Shown: piece after piece, positions 1 through 6,100 of the stretch
Layout of the letters: the number at the start of each line of letters is the position of its first letter
How positions within the stretch are numbered: the first letter of the stretch is position 1
Source of the DNA: Vicinamibacteria bacterium
Lineage (GTDB): Bacteria; Acidobacteriota; Vicinamibacteria; Fen-336; JAGNNV01
Direction of reading: 5' to 3'
Assembly: GCA_016650185.1 (NCBI GenBank)
Contig: JAENWE010000235.1
Span: forward strand, 1-6,100
Length of the DNA: 6,100 bases
Made by a program: the position numbers and the translations under genes
Notes under the pieces: generated by a model
Databases searched by the model: none
Told to the model about the DNA's origin: nothing
The model's input: the letters and a program-made list of their open reading frames with translations, nothing else

Positions 1-1
1 G

Positions 2-640
2 CGCCCGCTGGAACTAGGCGCCGACGTCGTGCTCCATTCCACCACCAAGTACCTGAACGGTCACGGCGACGTCATCGGCGGAGCGATCCTGACCAACGAT
101 GAAGAGGTCGACCGCGAGGCTCGTTTCCTGCAAAACGCGATAGGCGGGGTCCCCGGACCCCAGGACTGTTACCTGATTCTGCGCGGCCTCAAAACGCTGT
201 CGCTCCGCGTCGAGCGTCATTGCCAGAGCGCGCTCAAAGTCGCGGAGTTTCTCGCCGCGGACTCTCGAGTGAAGAACGTCTATTACCCCGGCCTCGCGGC
301 TCACCCCGGCCACGAGATCGCGGCGCGACAGCAGACCGCGTTCGGCGGCATGGTCAGTTTCGACCTTCAGACCCGCGAGCAGGCGAACGCGTTCTGCACC
401 TCAACTCGCCTCTTCGCTCTTGCCGAATCGCTGGGCGCGCCCAGATCCTTGCTTTGCCATCCGGCCACTATGACCCATGCGTCGGTGGAGCCTGAGGTCC
501 GCAAGGACCGAGGCATCAGCGACGGCCTCATCCGCCTGAGCGTCGGGCTCGAAGACGCGCGCGATCTCCTTGCCGACATCGATCAGGCCCTGAGCAAGGC
601 TGCGGCCGTGGTCGCGGCCAACACCTCGGAGGCCGCGTGA
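2..640 (+). CDS. Cystathionine gamma-synthase-like trans-sulfuration enzyme (Cys/Met metabolism PLP family), 5'-truncated
   Basis: This is the C-terminal 212 residues of a fold-type I PLP enzyme; the N-terminal part (about 180 residues, judged against E. coli MetB) lies left of the window. The frame is open from base 2. Visible signatures are the PLP-lysine motif HSTTKYLNGHGD, with the Schiff-base Lys at visible residue 16 (bases 47-49), LRGLKTLSLR, YYPGL..HPGHEIAARQ, the ATMTHA block, and IRLSVGLED, whose Arg (visible residue 178) binds the substrate carboxylate in the family. Family members join activated homoserine to cysteine or sulfide, or cleave cystathionine. Overlap with the aspartokinase-homoserine dehydrogenase gene downstream favours a role in methionine synthesis (MetB or MetZ type). 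Against this, the IRLSVGLED block also fits cystathionine lyases, so the exact reaction is open. Oddity: the family's usual VESL motif, whose Glu is linked to reaction specificity, reads PRSL here (Arg at visible residue 148). Confidence 0.93.
   Translation, partial: RPLELGADVVLHSTTKYLNGHGDVIGGAILTNDEEVDREARFLQNAIGGVPGPQDCYLILRGLKTLSLRVERHCQSALKVAEFLAADSRVKNVYYPGLAAHPGHEIAARQQTAFGGMVSFDLQTREQANAFCTSTRLFALAESLGAPRSLLCHPATMTHASVEPEVRKDRGISDGLIRLSVGLEDARDLLADIDQALSKAAAVVAANTSEAA
628..632 (+). promoter_or_regulatory. Ribosome binding site for the aspartokinase-homoserine dehydrogenase gene
   Basis: GGAGG sits inside the last codons of the upstream gene, four bases before the GTG at 637. The spacing is slightly short. 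Together with the GTGA stop/start overlap it supports GTG 637 as the start and suggests translational coupling. Confidence 0.6.
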
Positions 641-2379
641 ACCAACCACTGATCGTCCTGAAGTTCGGGAGTTCGGTCCTGCGGACGGCCGCGGATCTTC
701 CTGAGGCGGTTCACGAGATCTATCGATATTCGCGTGAAGGCTTCGGTGTGGTCGCCGTGGTCTCGGCCTTCGAGGGTGTGACCGATCGACTCATTGCTCA
801 AGCAAGGGAACTGGGCGCCGACCCGGCTCGCAACGTCGGGGTCTCTGGCCTTGCCGCCCTGGTCGCTTCGGGCGAGCGGAAGACGGCGGCGGCGCTGCAG
901 ATCGCGTTGTCCCAGGCCGGCATTCCCGCCCAGGTGGCCGATCCGCTGGCCATTGGCCTGCGTGTCGACGGCGATGGTCTCGAAGGCGCGCCGGTCGATC
1001 TGGGTCTCGTGCGTTTGTCGGCGCTTCTCCAGAAAGGCCGGATTCTCGTTGTCCCCGGCTTCTTCGGAAGCGATGAGGAAGGAGGGGTCTCGCTTCTCGG
1101 TCGCGGCGGTTCCGATTGGACGGCGCTGTACCTGGCCCAAAGGCTGGATGGGCGCTGTCGCCTCCTGAAGGACACCGACGGCATCTACGAGCGCGACCCG
1201 CATGGGGAAGGCGAAGCGCCGCTCCGTTTCGAACGATTGAGCTACGAAGACGCGCTCGCCCTGCATGCCCCAGTGGTGCAGGAGGGAGCGCTCCGTTTCG
1301 CCCTCGTCCACCGCCAGACGTTTGAAATCGCGCGGATCGGTTCCGTCCACGGAACAACGGTGGGCCATCACGCTACGATGCTGCCTCCCCATCGAGAGGC
1401 CAGGCGCGGCCCGCTGCGCGTCACCCTGCTCGGGCTGGGTGCGGTGGGACGTGGCGTCTACGAACACCTGCGGCGACTTCCGGAGCAGTTCGAAATCGCC
1501 GCCATCGCGGTGCGCGACCGGACGAGACATGAGAGCACGGGCGTTCCGGGTTCTCTTCTGCTCTCGCTCGATGAGGCAGGGAAAGCGCCCACCGACGTGG
1601 TGATCGAAGCGATCGGCGGAGTACAGGAAGCAGGCGACGCTCTGGCTCGGGCCCTGAGTGCTGGCCGGCACGTGGTCACCGCCAACAAAGCGGTGATGGC
1701 CGCGCGCGGGCCGGAGCTGCGCGCCCTCGCCGAACGCGAGGATTCGAGACTCCTCTACTCCGCCGCGGTGGGTGGAGTGGTTCCGGTCATCGAGACTCTG
1801 CGGGGCGTTCGTGGCTCCATTGCGAGCGTCGAAGGGGTGCTGAATGGAACCAGCAACTTCGTTCTCGACCGACTGGCCGAGGGAGTGTCTCTCGACGAGG
1901 CGGTAGCCGAGGCGCAGCGTCTCGGCTACGCGGAGACCGATCCGTCGGACGACCTCTCCGGCCTGGACGCCGCGCGAAAGCTGGCGTTAATCGCCCGGGA
2001 CGTTTTCGGCGTCGCCCTGGAGACCGAAGACATACCGAGACCCGGCGTCTCGGCGCTCGCCGCCTGGCGGCCGGAAGGCGGAAGGACAATCGGTCGACTC
2101 ATCGCCGGCGTTCGGGCGACCGTTGAGGGCTGCGTGGCCAGCGTCGAGCTCGTCTCCGTGGACCCGTCGCACGCTCTCGCGCGGTGCCGAGGGGCGAACA
2201 ACGCGGTGGCTATCACACTCCGCAATGGCGAGAAAGTGGAACTGTCCGGGGGCGGAGCCGGACGCTGGCCCACCGCCGAGTCGGTCGTGGGCGATCTCCT
2301 GGAGCTCTGGCGGGACTTGCAACCTCACGCCGGCAAGCGCCCTGCCGTTCTCGGCGAGTTCGAGGCGAAAGCGAGTTAG
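637..2379 (+). CDS. Bifunctional aspartate kinase / homoserine dehydrogenase without ACT domains
   Basis: This 580-residue cytoplasmic fusion would carry out steps 1 (aspartate to aspartyl-4-phosphate) and 3 (aspartate semialdehyde to homoserine) of the aspartate pathway. Residues 3-243 are an amino-acid kinase domain: KFGSSV at 9-14, VVSAFEGVTD at 41-50, SGER at 78-81, LGRGGSD at 154-160, and TDGIYERDP at 180-188, ending at the GTTVG strand. Residues 259-577 are homoserine dehydrogenase: NAD(P) loop GLGAVG 266-271, TANK 348-351, VLNGTSNF 401-408, YAETDP 431-436 and GLDAARKL 442-449. D444 and K448 match the catalytic Asp/Lys pair of yeast Hom6. The typical GAGRWPTAESVVGDLL end follows. The GTG start overlaps the upstream stop as GTGA, with GGAGG before it. 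E. coli ThrA is about 820 residues and has two ACT domains between the halves. Here only about 15 linker residues separate them, and no C-terminal ACT follows, so the known threonine-binding module is absent. The kinase module is short, like LysC of Bacillus, and its first motif is one residue shorter than the usual KFGGTSV. Confidence 0.93.
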   Translation: MNQPLIVLKFGSSVLRTAADLPEAVHEIYRYSREGFGVVAVVSAFEGVTDRLIAQARELGADPARNVGVSGLAALVASGERKTAAALQIALSQAGIPAQVADPLAIGLRVDGDGLEGAPVDLGLVRLSALLQKGRILVVPGFFGSDEEGGVSLLGRGGSDWTALYLAQRLDGRCRLLKDTDGIYERDPHGEGEAPLRFERLSYEDALALHAPVVQEGALRFALVHRQTFEIARIGSVHGTTVGHHATMLPPHREARRGPLRVTLLGLGAVGRGVYEHLRRLPEQFEIAAIAVRDRTRHESTGVPGSLLLSLDEAGKAPTDVVIEAIGGVQEAGDALARALSAGRHVVTANKAVMAARGPELRALAEREDSRLLYSAAVGGVVPVIETLRGVRGSIASVEGVLNGTSNFVLDRLAEGVSLDEAVAEAQRLGYAETDPSDDLSGLDAARKLALIARDVFGVALETEDIPRPGVSALAAWRPEGGRTIGRLIAGVRATVEGCVASVELVSVDPSHALARCRGANNAVAITLRNGEKVELSGGGAGRWPTAESVVGDLLELWRDLQPHAGKRPAVLGEFEAKAS

Positions 2380-2401
2380 TCAAACGCATTAACCTTGCCG
2401 G

Positions 2402-4396
2402 GTGGAACCTACCCCGCTCACGGGCGAAGCGCGCTCCCATTCGTGGCGCGTCTTCGCCCTCGTTCTGTTGAGCGCCGTCTATTTCTTCCAATCGAGCGGC
2501 CACAACGAGGGCGCCCGTTTCGATCAGATGCGCTCGATCGTGGAGCACGACGAGTTCGAAATCGATCGCTTCGCCTGGAACACCGCCGACATCATCCGGG
2601 TGGGTGACCACACCTATCCCGGCAAGGCGCCCGGGACCTCCCTTCTGGGGGCTCTCCCTTGGGGAGTCCTTCGAGGGTTCTTCGCCCTCCTGCCCATCAA
2701 CGTGGAGAAGCAGCTGGTCTTGGTCACGTATGCCCTGACCATCTTGATGTCCGCTCTGCCTACCGCCCTCACGAGCCTGCTGATGCTGCGTTTCTTTTCC
2801 AGGAACGGATGGACGATCGGCCGGGCGACGCTCCTGGCCCTCGGCTATGGCCTGGGAACCATCGCGTTCCCCTTCGCCACCGTCTTCTTCGGCCATCAAC
2901 TCTCAGCCTTCTTCGCTTTTGCTTCCTTCTATTTCATCTGGGCCAGTCGATGGGACACCGGGGGTTCGTCTCGCTCCGCCCTGCTTTTGAGCGGTCTGAT
3001 GATCGGCTTCCTCCCCGTGATTGAGCATCCAGGGGCCATCGCGAGCGGACTCATCGCGCTTTACGCGGTCGTCACCCTCGGCTGGCGCTCGTCGACGCCG
3101 GTGCTCGTCGGTGCGCTGGCGGGAGTTCTGCCCTTGCCCCTTTACAACCAGATGGCGTTTGGCGATCCCCAGACCATGGGCTACAGCTTCTACGCGAGGG
3201 CGAACAGCCCCTTTCCCGGGCACAAGATGGGGATTATGGGGGTTTCGTGGCCCCGATTGGACATCTTGCGTGAGATCACATTCAAGCCACAGCGCGGCCT
3301 CTTCTACGCCAACCCGTGGCTGGTTTTCGCGCTGGTCTCGCCTTTCTTCGTTCGTCGGATTCGTGGCCTTCGGCGCGAGTTCTGCCTCGCCGCTACGATC
3401 TTCGTCTGCTTCCTGCTCTTCAACGCCGGGTACGGCGACAGCATCATCTACTGGGGAGGAGGGTTCTCGTTCGGTCCCCGCCACCTTCTGATCGCGATTC
3501 CCTTCGCGGTGCTCCTCGCGGCATTCCCAATGAAGTCACGGTATCTGGGTCCGCTTCAGGGCGTCTTGATCGTGGCGACCATGTTCTTCATGTTGGTGGC
3601 GACCGCCATTGACCCGCGCCTTCCCTATGAGCCCACGGAGCCGTTTCTCGGCTTCTATCTGCCTCTGTATGCAAGCGGCCTGTTTTCGACCTATCCCTGG
3701 AGCCCTTTCAGCCAAAGCCCCATTTTCGGAAGCTCTGGCGCCTTCAATCTGGGTCGGGTAGCGGGCTTGCCCCGCGACCTCGAGATTCTTCCTCTCACTC
3801 TCCTCTGGGCCCTCTTCGCCCTCACCCTGATGAAGGCTCCCCGCCGCCCAAGGGGAGGGACCAGGATTCTGGTGGCCGGCCTGGCGATCGCGATCGGACT
3901 GGGCCCAGCCCTTCCGCGCCTGGCCTGGGCGGCCAGAACACCCGGCCTGTGCCGGGCGATCTCGGAGAATGAGATGTGGCCTTACTTCTCGGACTACGCT
4001 TTGATGGACGAGCCCGGGGTCAAACCCAGGCTTCACCTTGTGAGTTCGCCCTCGATCCAGCTCAAGGACAAGGACGGGGGAGGGAGCGCGGCGAAAGTGG
4101 CGATCACGTTCTCCAGCCACTTCGAACCGGCCGTTGCGGGCTGGCACGTTTTCCAAGTCACCACCATCGGCCGCGCCGCCTTGTATGTCGATGGCCTGCG
4201 CAGGCTCAAAATCGAGGACGGCGGAGAGTTCGAGGAGACGGGAGGCGCCCAGATCTACCTCTCGAAAGATCCCCACGAATTGATCGTGCGCTACATGAGC
4301 GGTCAGCCGGAGCGAGAATTGAGCGTGTCGATCGCTCTTAGGGACGCGCCCTTGACGCCCCTTCGAGCGGGACTGACGAGCGGGCCTTGTCGGTGA
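2402..4396 (+). CDS. Polytopic membrane protein, GT-C/GT39-like putative glycosyltransferase with C-terminal PA14-like domain
   Basis: The product has 664 residues. About 12-14 hydrophobic segments run from residue 16 to about 505, for example 16-32, 103-131, 140-163, 192-208, 232-252, 326-345, 360-378, 384-402, 461-477 and 486-505. The loop after the first segment carries NEGARFDQM (35-43) and YPGKAPGTSLLG (72-83). Later come YNQMAFGDP (248-256), PQRGLFYANPW (296-306) and WGGGFSFGPRHL (351-362). I associate this pattern with bacterial membrane proteins annotated as GT39-like, lipid-linked-sugar-dependent glycosyltransferases, with acidic residues in the first external loop. After the last membrane segment, residues about 555-648 form a soluble beta-rich domain resembling PA14. 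GTG 2402 is the first possible start, since an in-frame TAA lies at 2390-2392; no clear Shine-Dalgarno precedes it. The gene follows the dehydrogenase gene by 22 bases. Donor and acceptor are unknown, and a non-enzymatic membrane protein cannot be excluded. Confidence 0.8.
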   Translation: MEPTPLTGEARSHSWRVFALVLLSAVYFFQSSGHNEGARFDQMRSIVEHDEFEIDRFAWNTADIIRVGDHTYPGKAPGTSLLGALPWGVLRGFFALLPINVEKQLVLVTYALTILMSALPTALTSLLMLRFFSRNGWTIGRATLLALGYGLGTIAFPFATVFFGHQLSAFFAFASFYFIWASRWDTGGSSRSALLLSGLMIGFLPVIEHPGAIASGLIALYAVVTLGWRSSTPVLVGALAGVLPLPLYNQMAFGDPQTMGYSFYARANSPFPGHKMGIMGVSWPRLDILREITFKPQRGLFYANPWLVFALVSPFFVRRIRGLRREFCLAATIFVCFLLFNAGYGDSIIYWGGGFSFGPRHLLIAIPFAVLLAAFPMKSRYLGPLQGVLIVATMFFMLVATAIDPRLPYEPTEPFLGFYLPLYASGLFSTYPWSPFSQSPIFGSSGAFNLGRVAGLPRDLEILPLTLLWALFALTLMKAPRRPRGGTRILVAGLAIAIGLGPALPRLAWAARTPGLCRAISENEMWPYFSDYALMDEPGVKPRLHLVSSPSIQLKDKDGGGSAAKVAITFSSHFEPAVAGWHVFQVTTIGRAALYVDGLRRLKIEDGGEFEETGGAQIYLSKDPHELIVRYMSGQPERELSVSIALRDAPLTPLRAGLTSGPCR

Positions 4397-4436
4397 ATCG
4401 TCGGGACGTCGTTTTGACGTGTGGCGCTTTCCAAGC

Positions 4437-4444
4437 GGAGAGGA
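4437..4444 (+). promoter_or_regulatory. Ribosome binding site deciding the start of the DUF2277 gene
   Basis: GGAGAGGA lies seven bases before GTG 4452. It is the best Shine-Dalgarno match in the window. It selects the GTG that yields the family's MCRNI N-terminus over the ATG at 4419, which would add 11 unrelated residues. Confidence 0.75.
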
Positions 4445-4451
4445 ATTTGAA

Positions 4452-4730
4452 GTGTGTAGAAACATCAAGACTCTTTACAACTTCGAACCTCCGGTCACGG
4501 AGGATGAGATCCGAGAGGCGGCCCTCCAGTTCGTGCGCAAACTGAGCGGCTTCAACAAACCATCGAGGGCGAATACGGCAGTTTTTGAGAAGGCCACGAG
4601 CGAGGTGGCGGCGGCCGCGTCGCGTCTGCTTGAGTCTCTTGAAACCACCGCGGCGCCGCGAACCCGGGAAGAGGTGGCCGCGAAGGCCAGAGAACGGAAC
4701 GTGAAGAGGTTCGGATTGAGTCAGCGCTAG
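4452..4730 (+). CDS. DUF2277 family small conserved protein of unknown function
   Basis: This 92-residue protein begins MCRNIKTLYNFEPP and continues with EIREAALQFVRKLSGFNKPS (19-38), a helical Ala-rich segment around FEKATSEVAAAASRLLESL (45-63), TTAAPRTREE, and a basic C-terminus KARERNVKRFG. From memory this is the layout of DUF2277, a family of about 90 residues. The start is GTG at 4452, chosen because of the strong GGAGAGGA upstream and because family members begin with Met-Cys-Arg-Asn. An ATG at 4419 in the same frame gives a non-family extension. No signal peptide or membrane segment is visible, so it is probably cytoplasmic. It has a single cysteine, at position 2, which would be N-terminal once Met is removed. 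It lies 55 bases after the membrane-protein gene and 8 bases before the TPR gene. Function is not known, and the neighbours do not suggest one. Confidence 0.9.
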   Translation: MCRNIKTLYNFEPPVTEDEIREAALQFVRKLSGFNKPSRANTAVFEKATSEVAAAASRLLESLETTAAPRTREEVAAKARERNVKRFGLSQR

Positions 4731-4738
4731 ACTTCGGC

Positions 4739-6100
4739 ATGCTCAAGCTCCTCCGCCTCGCTGCCTGCGGCCTCCTGGCCCCTTCGATCGCCACGACGAC
4801 CGCCTCTGCTCAGTCGCGACCCGAGCCCGACCTGTGCGCGGTTCAGCCCGGCGCTCAACCGCTTTTGCCGGCCAGGCTTATGGAGGGCATGGGCGTCACC
4901 CACATGCCCGTGACCACCAACTCCGACGAGGCACGGAAGTTTTTCAATCAGGGCATCTCGCAGATGCATTCGTTCTGGTTCCTCGAATCCGAGCGCTCGT
5001 TTCTACAGGCCGCAACCCTGGACCCGGACATGGCCATGGCCTATTGGGGCATTTCGGTGAGCGCGGCCGGCGACTACCGCCCCGCGTTTCAGCTTCTTCG
5101 TGATCCGCTCGACGGCGGGCGGGCGCCCGGGAGCAACGATGCCACGGTGGTGACCAACATCGCGCGCAGCTTCGGGGGGGCGGCCCTGGCCCCTTCCGTG
5201 CGGGCCCGCGAGGCCATCGAGAAGGCGATGGCGCTGCGCGACAAGGTGACGCCGCGCGAGCGTCTCTATATCGAGGCCGAGGCGGCCCGACGCAACCCGG
5301 CATCGAAGACGAAGGATGCCGACCACATCGCGGGCCTCCGTGCTCTCGTAGCCGCATATCCGGATGACCTCGAAGCGCTTTCGATTCTTGGGCTCGCCCT
5401 TCTCGACGGTTTCGACTCGGTGACGAGAGAGCCGCGCAAGAACACCATGGAAGGTCTCGGTTTGCTCGAGGGCGTGGTGGCGAAGGACGACAACGCTTTC
5501 GGCGCCCACCACTACCTGATTCACGGCTGGGAGGGCGGCAAGACGCCCGAGCGCGCCTGGCATGCCTGCAAACGCTACCCTGAGCTGGTCCCGAACATTC
5601 CCCATGCCCTGCATATGCCTGGGCACATCTACGCGCAGAGCGACCGGATCGATGATGCCATCGCCGCGTTCTCGGCCGCCGCGGACAACGAGCGCGGCTA
5701 CCTGAAAGCCGACACGCTGTATCCAAACGGGCACCACGGCCACAATGTCCACTTCCTCATTCAGGCCCTGAACCTCGACGGCCGTTATGAGGAATCGATG
5801 AAGCAGGTCGGTCATCTGCTGAACGACTTCAAGGAAACCCCACGTGAGCGAAAGGGCAGTTCCCAGCGCGTAACCTGGCGTCAGGGTTACTACAGCCTGA
5901 TCAAGACCCTGGTTCGCTTCGAGCGGTGGGACGAGATCCTCGATGGGAAGACGATCCCGGTTTACGACCGCCCGGAGCAAAACGCCTGGCGTCTTTACGC
6001 CCAGGGACTTGCCCTCGCGGCCACGGGAAAGCGAGCCGAGTCGCAGGCCGCCCTAAAGGAAATGGGCGGCTACCTGCCGCAGCTCGACGCCTCGCGGCGC
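4739..6100 (+). CDS. Secreted TPR-repeat protein with conserved histidine clusters, 3'-truncated
   Basis: The frame is open from ATG 4739 to the right edge, giving 454 residues with no stop. Residues 1-24 look like a Sec signal peptide: K3 and R6, a hydrophobic core at 7-18, and probable cleavage after ASA at 24. The export prediction supports this start, although no clear Shine-Dalgarno is seen. Mature-region landmarks are FFNQGISQMHSFWFLESERSF and LDPDMAMAYWGIS (about 70-105, TPR-like helical hairpin), RERLYIEAEAA, a YPDDLEALSILGLALL repeat (about 210-225), HHYLIHGWEGG (257-267), PHALHMPGHIYAQSDRIDDAIAAF (288-311), and YPNGHHGHNVHFLIQALNLDGRYEES (328-353). These match a widespread but poorly characterised family of exported TPR proteins in Acidobacteria and other environmental bacteria. 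The TPR architecture suggests a scaffold. The repeated His positions are more regular than a plain scaffold would need and could bind metal (inference). It starts 8 bases after the DUF2277 stop. Confidence 0.85.
   Translation, partial: MLKLLRLAACGLLAPSIATTTASAQSRPEPDLCAVQPGAQPLLPARLMEGMGVTHMPVTTNSDEARKFFNQGISQMHSFWFLESERSFLQAATLDPDMAMAYWGISVSAAGDYRPAFQLLRDPLDGGRAPGSNDATVVTNIARSFGGAALAPSVRAREAIEKAMALRDKVTPRERLYIEAEAARRNPASKTKDADHIAGLRALVAAYPDDLEALSILGLALLDGFDSVTREPRKNTMEGLGLLEGVVAKDDNAFGAHHYLIHGWEGGKTPERAWHACKRYPELVPNIPHALHMPGHIYAQSDRIDDAIAAFSAAADNERGYLKADTLYPNGHHGHNVHFLIQALNLDGRYEESMKQVGHLLNDFKETPRERKGSSQRVTWRQGYYSLIKTLVRFERWDEILDGKTIPVYDRPEQNAWRLYAQGLALAATGKRAESQAALKEMGGYLPQLDASRR

Noticed and set aside
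583..1671. Long antisense open frame of 362 residues
   Set aside because: It lies opposite the clear kinase-dehydrogenase gene, shows no recognisable domain, and its composition is that of a complementary GC-rich shadow.
2380..2401. Promoter or terminator between the dehydrogenase and membrane-protein genes
   Set aside because: The 22-base gap contains no stem-loop or recognisable -35/-10 pair.
4406..4420. Small inverted repeat ACGTC-GTTTT-GACGT after the membrane-protein stop
   Set aside because: The stem is only 5 base pairs and no T-run follows it, so it is too weak to call a terminator. It could be an operator-like site, but one copy is not evidence.
4419..4451. ATG at 4419 as the start of the DUF2277 gene
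   Set aside because: It adds 11 residues unlike the family and has no Shine-Dalgarno, whereas GTG 4452 has a strong one and gives the family N-terminus.
3536..4468. Antisense open frame of 310 residues opposite the membrane-protein gene
   Set aside because: It has an Arg/Gly/Gln-rich composition and no family motif. The + strand frame has coherent membrane helices and a soluble domain.
4739..4768. Possible lipobox LAAC at residues 7-10 of the TPR protein
   Set aside because: The cysteine would come after only nine residues with almost no hydrophobic core. Cleavage after ASA at residue 24 fits better.
5174..5180. Run of seven G inside the TPR gene as a possible phase-variation tract or frameshift error
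   Set aside because: The same frame is open with family-like sequence on both sides, so no frameshift is present, and seven G in GC-rich DNA is not remarkable.
5003..5980. Antisense open frame of 325 residues opposite the TPR gene
   Set aside because: The + strand frame has a signal peptide, TPR pattern and His motifs and is continuous to the edge. The antisense frame has none.

Overview
The window is GC-rich, and all five recognisable genes lie on the + strand, packed end to end. One gene is cut at each edge. Spacings are a 4-base overlap, then 22, 55 and 8 bases, so nothing over 300 bases is empty. Three of the four visible start codons appear to be GTG. The high GC, the very tight packing and the secreted TPR-repeat protein of an environmental type fit a bacterium such as an acidobacterium or a related deep-branching soil or sediment lineage. 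This placement is an inference from gene style; no rRNA or other phylogenetic marker is present. I see no mobile element, CRISPR array, tRNA or rRNA.

Left part (1-2379): methionine/threonine biosynthesis. The 3' half of a PLP-dependent trans-sulfuration enzyme (cystathionine gamma-synthase-like, MetB/MetZ family) overlaps by GTGA with a compact 580-residue fusion of aspartate kinase and homoserine dehydrogenase. The second enzyme would make aspartyl phosphate and later homoserine. The first would consume activated homoserine on the way to methionine, so the pair makes pathway sense. The fusion lacks every ACT regulatory domain that a normal ThrA carries between its two catalytic halves, and it is the most notable object in the window.

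Middle (2402-4396): a 664-residue polytopic membrane protein. It resembles GT-C/GT39-type glycosyltransferases in its N-terminal two-thirds and ends in a predicted extracytoplasmic domain that reads like a PA14-type sugar-binding fold. Its substrate is unknown.

Right part (4452-6100): a small conserved DUF2277 protein (92 residues) with a strong ribosome binding site that fixes its GTG start, then a secreted TPR-type protein with clustered histidines that runs off the right edge. These last three genes have no obvious link to amino-acid synthesis. Their co-orientation and spacing would allow co-transcription, but that is not shown.
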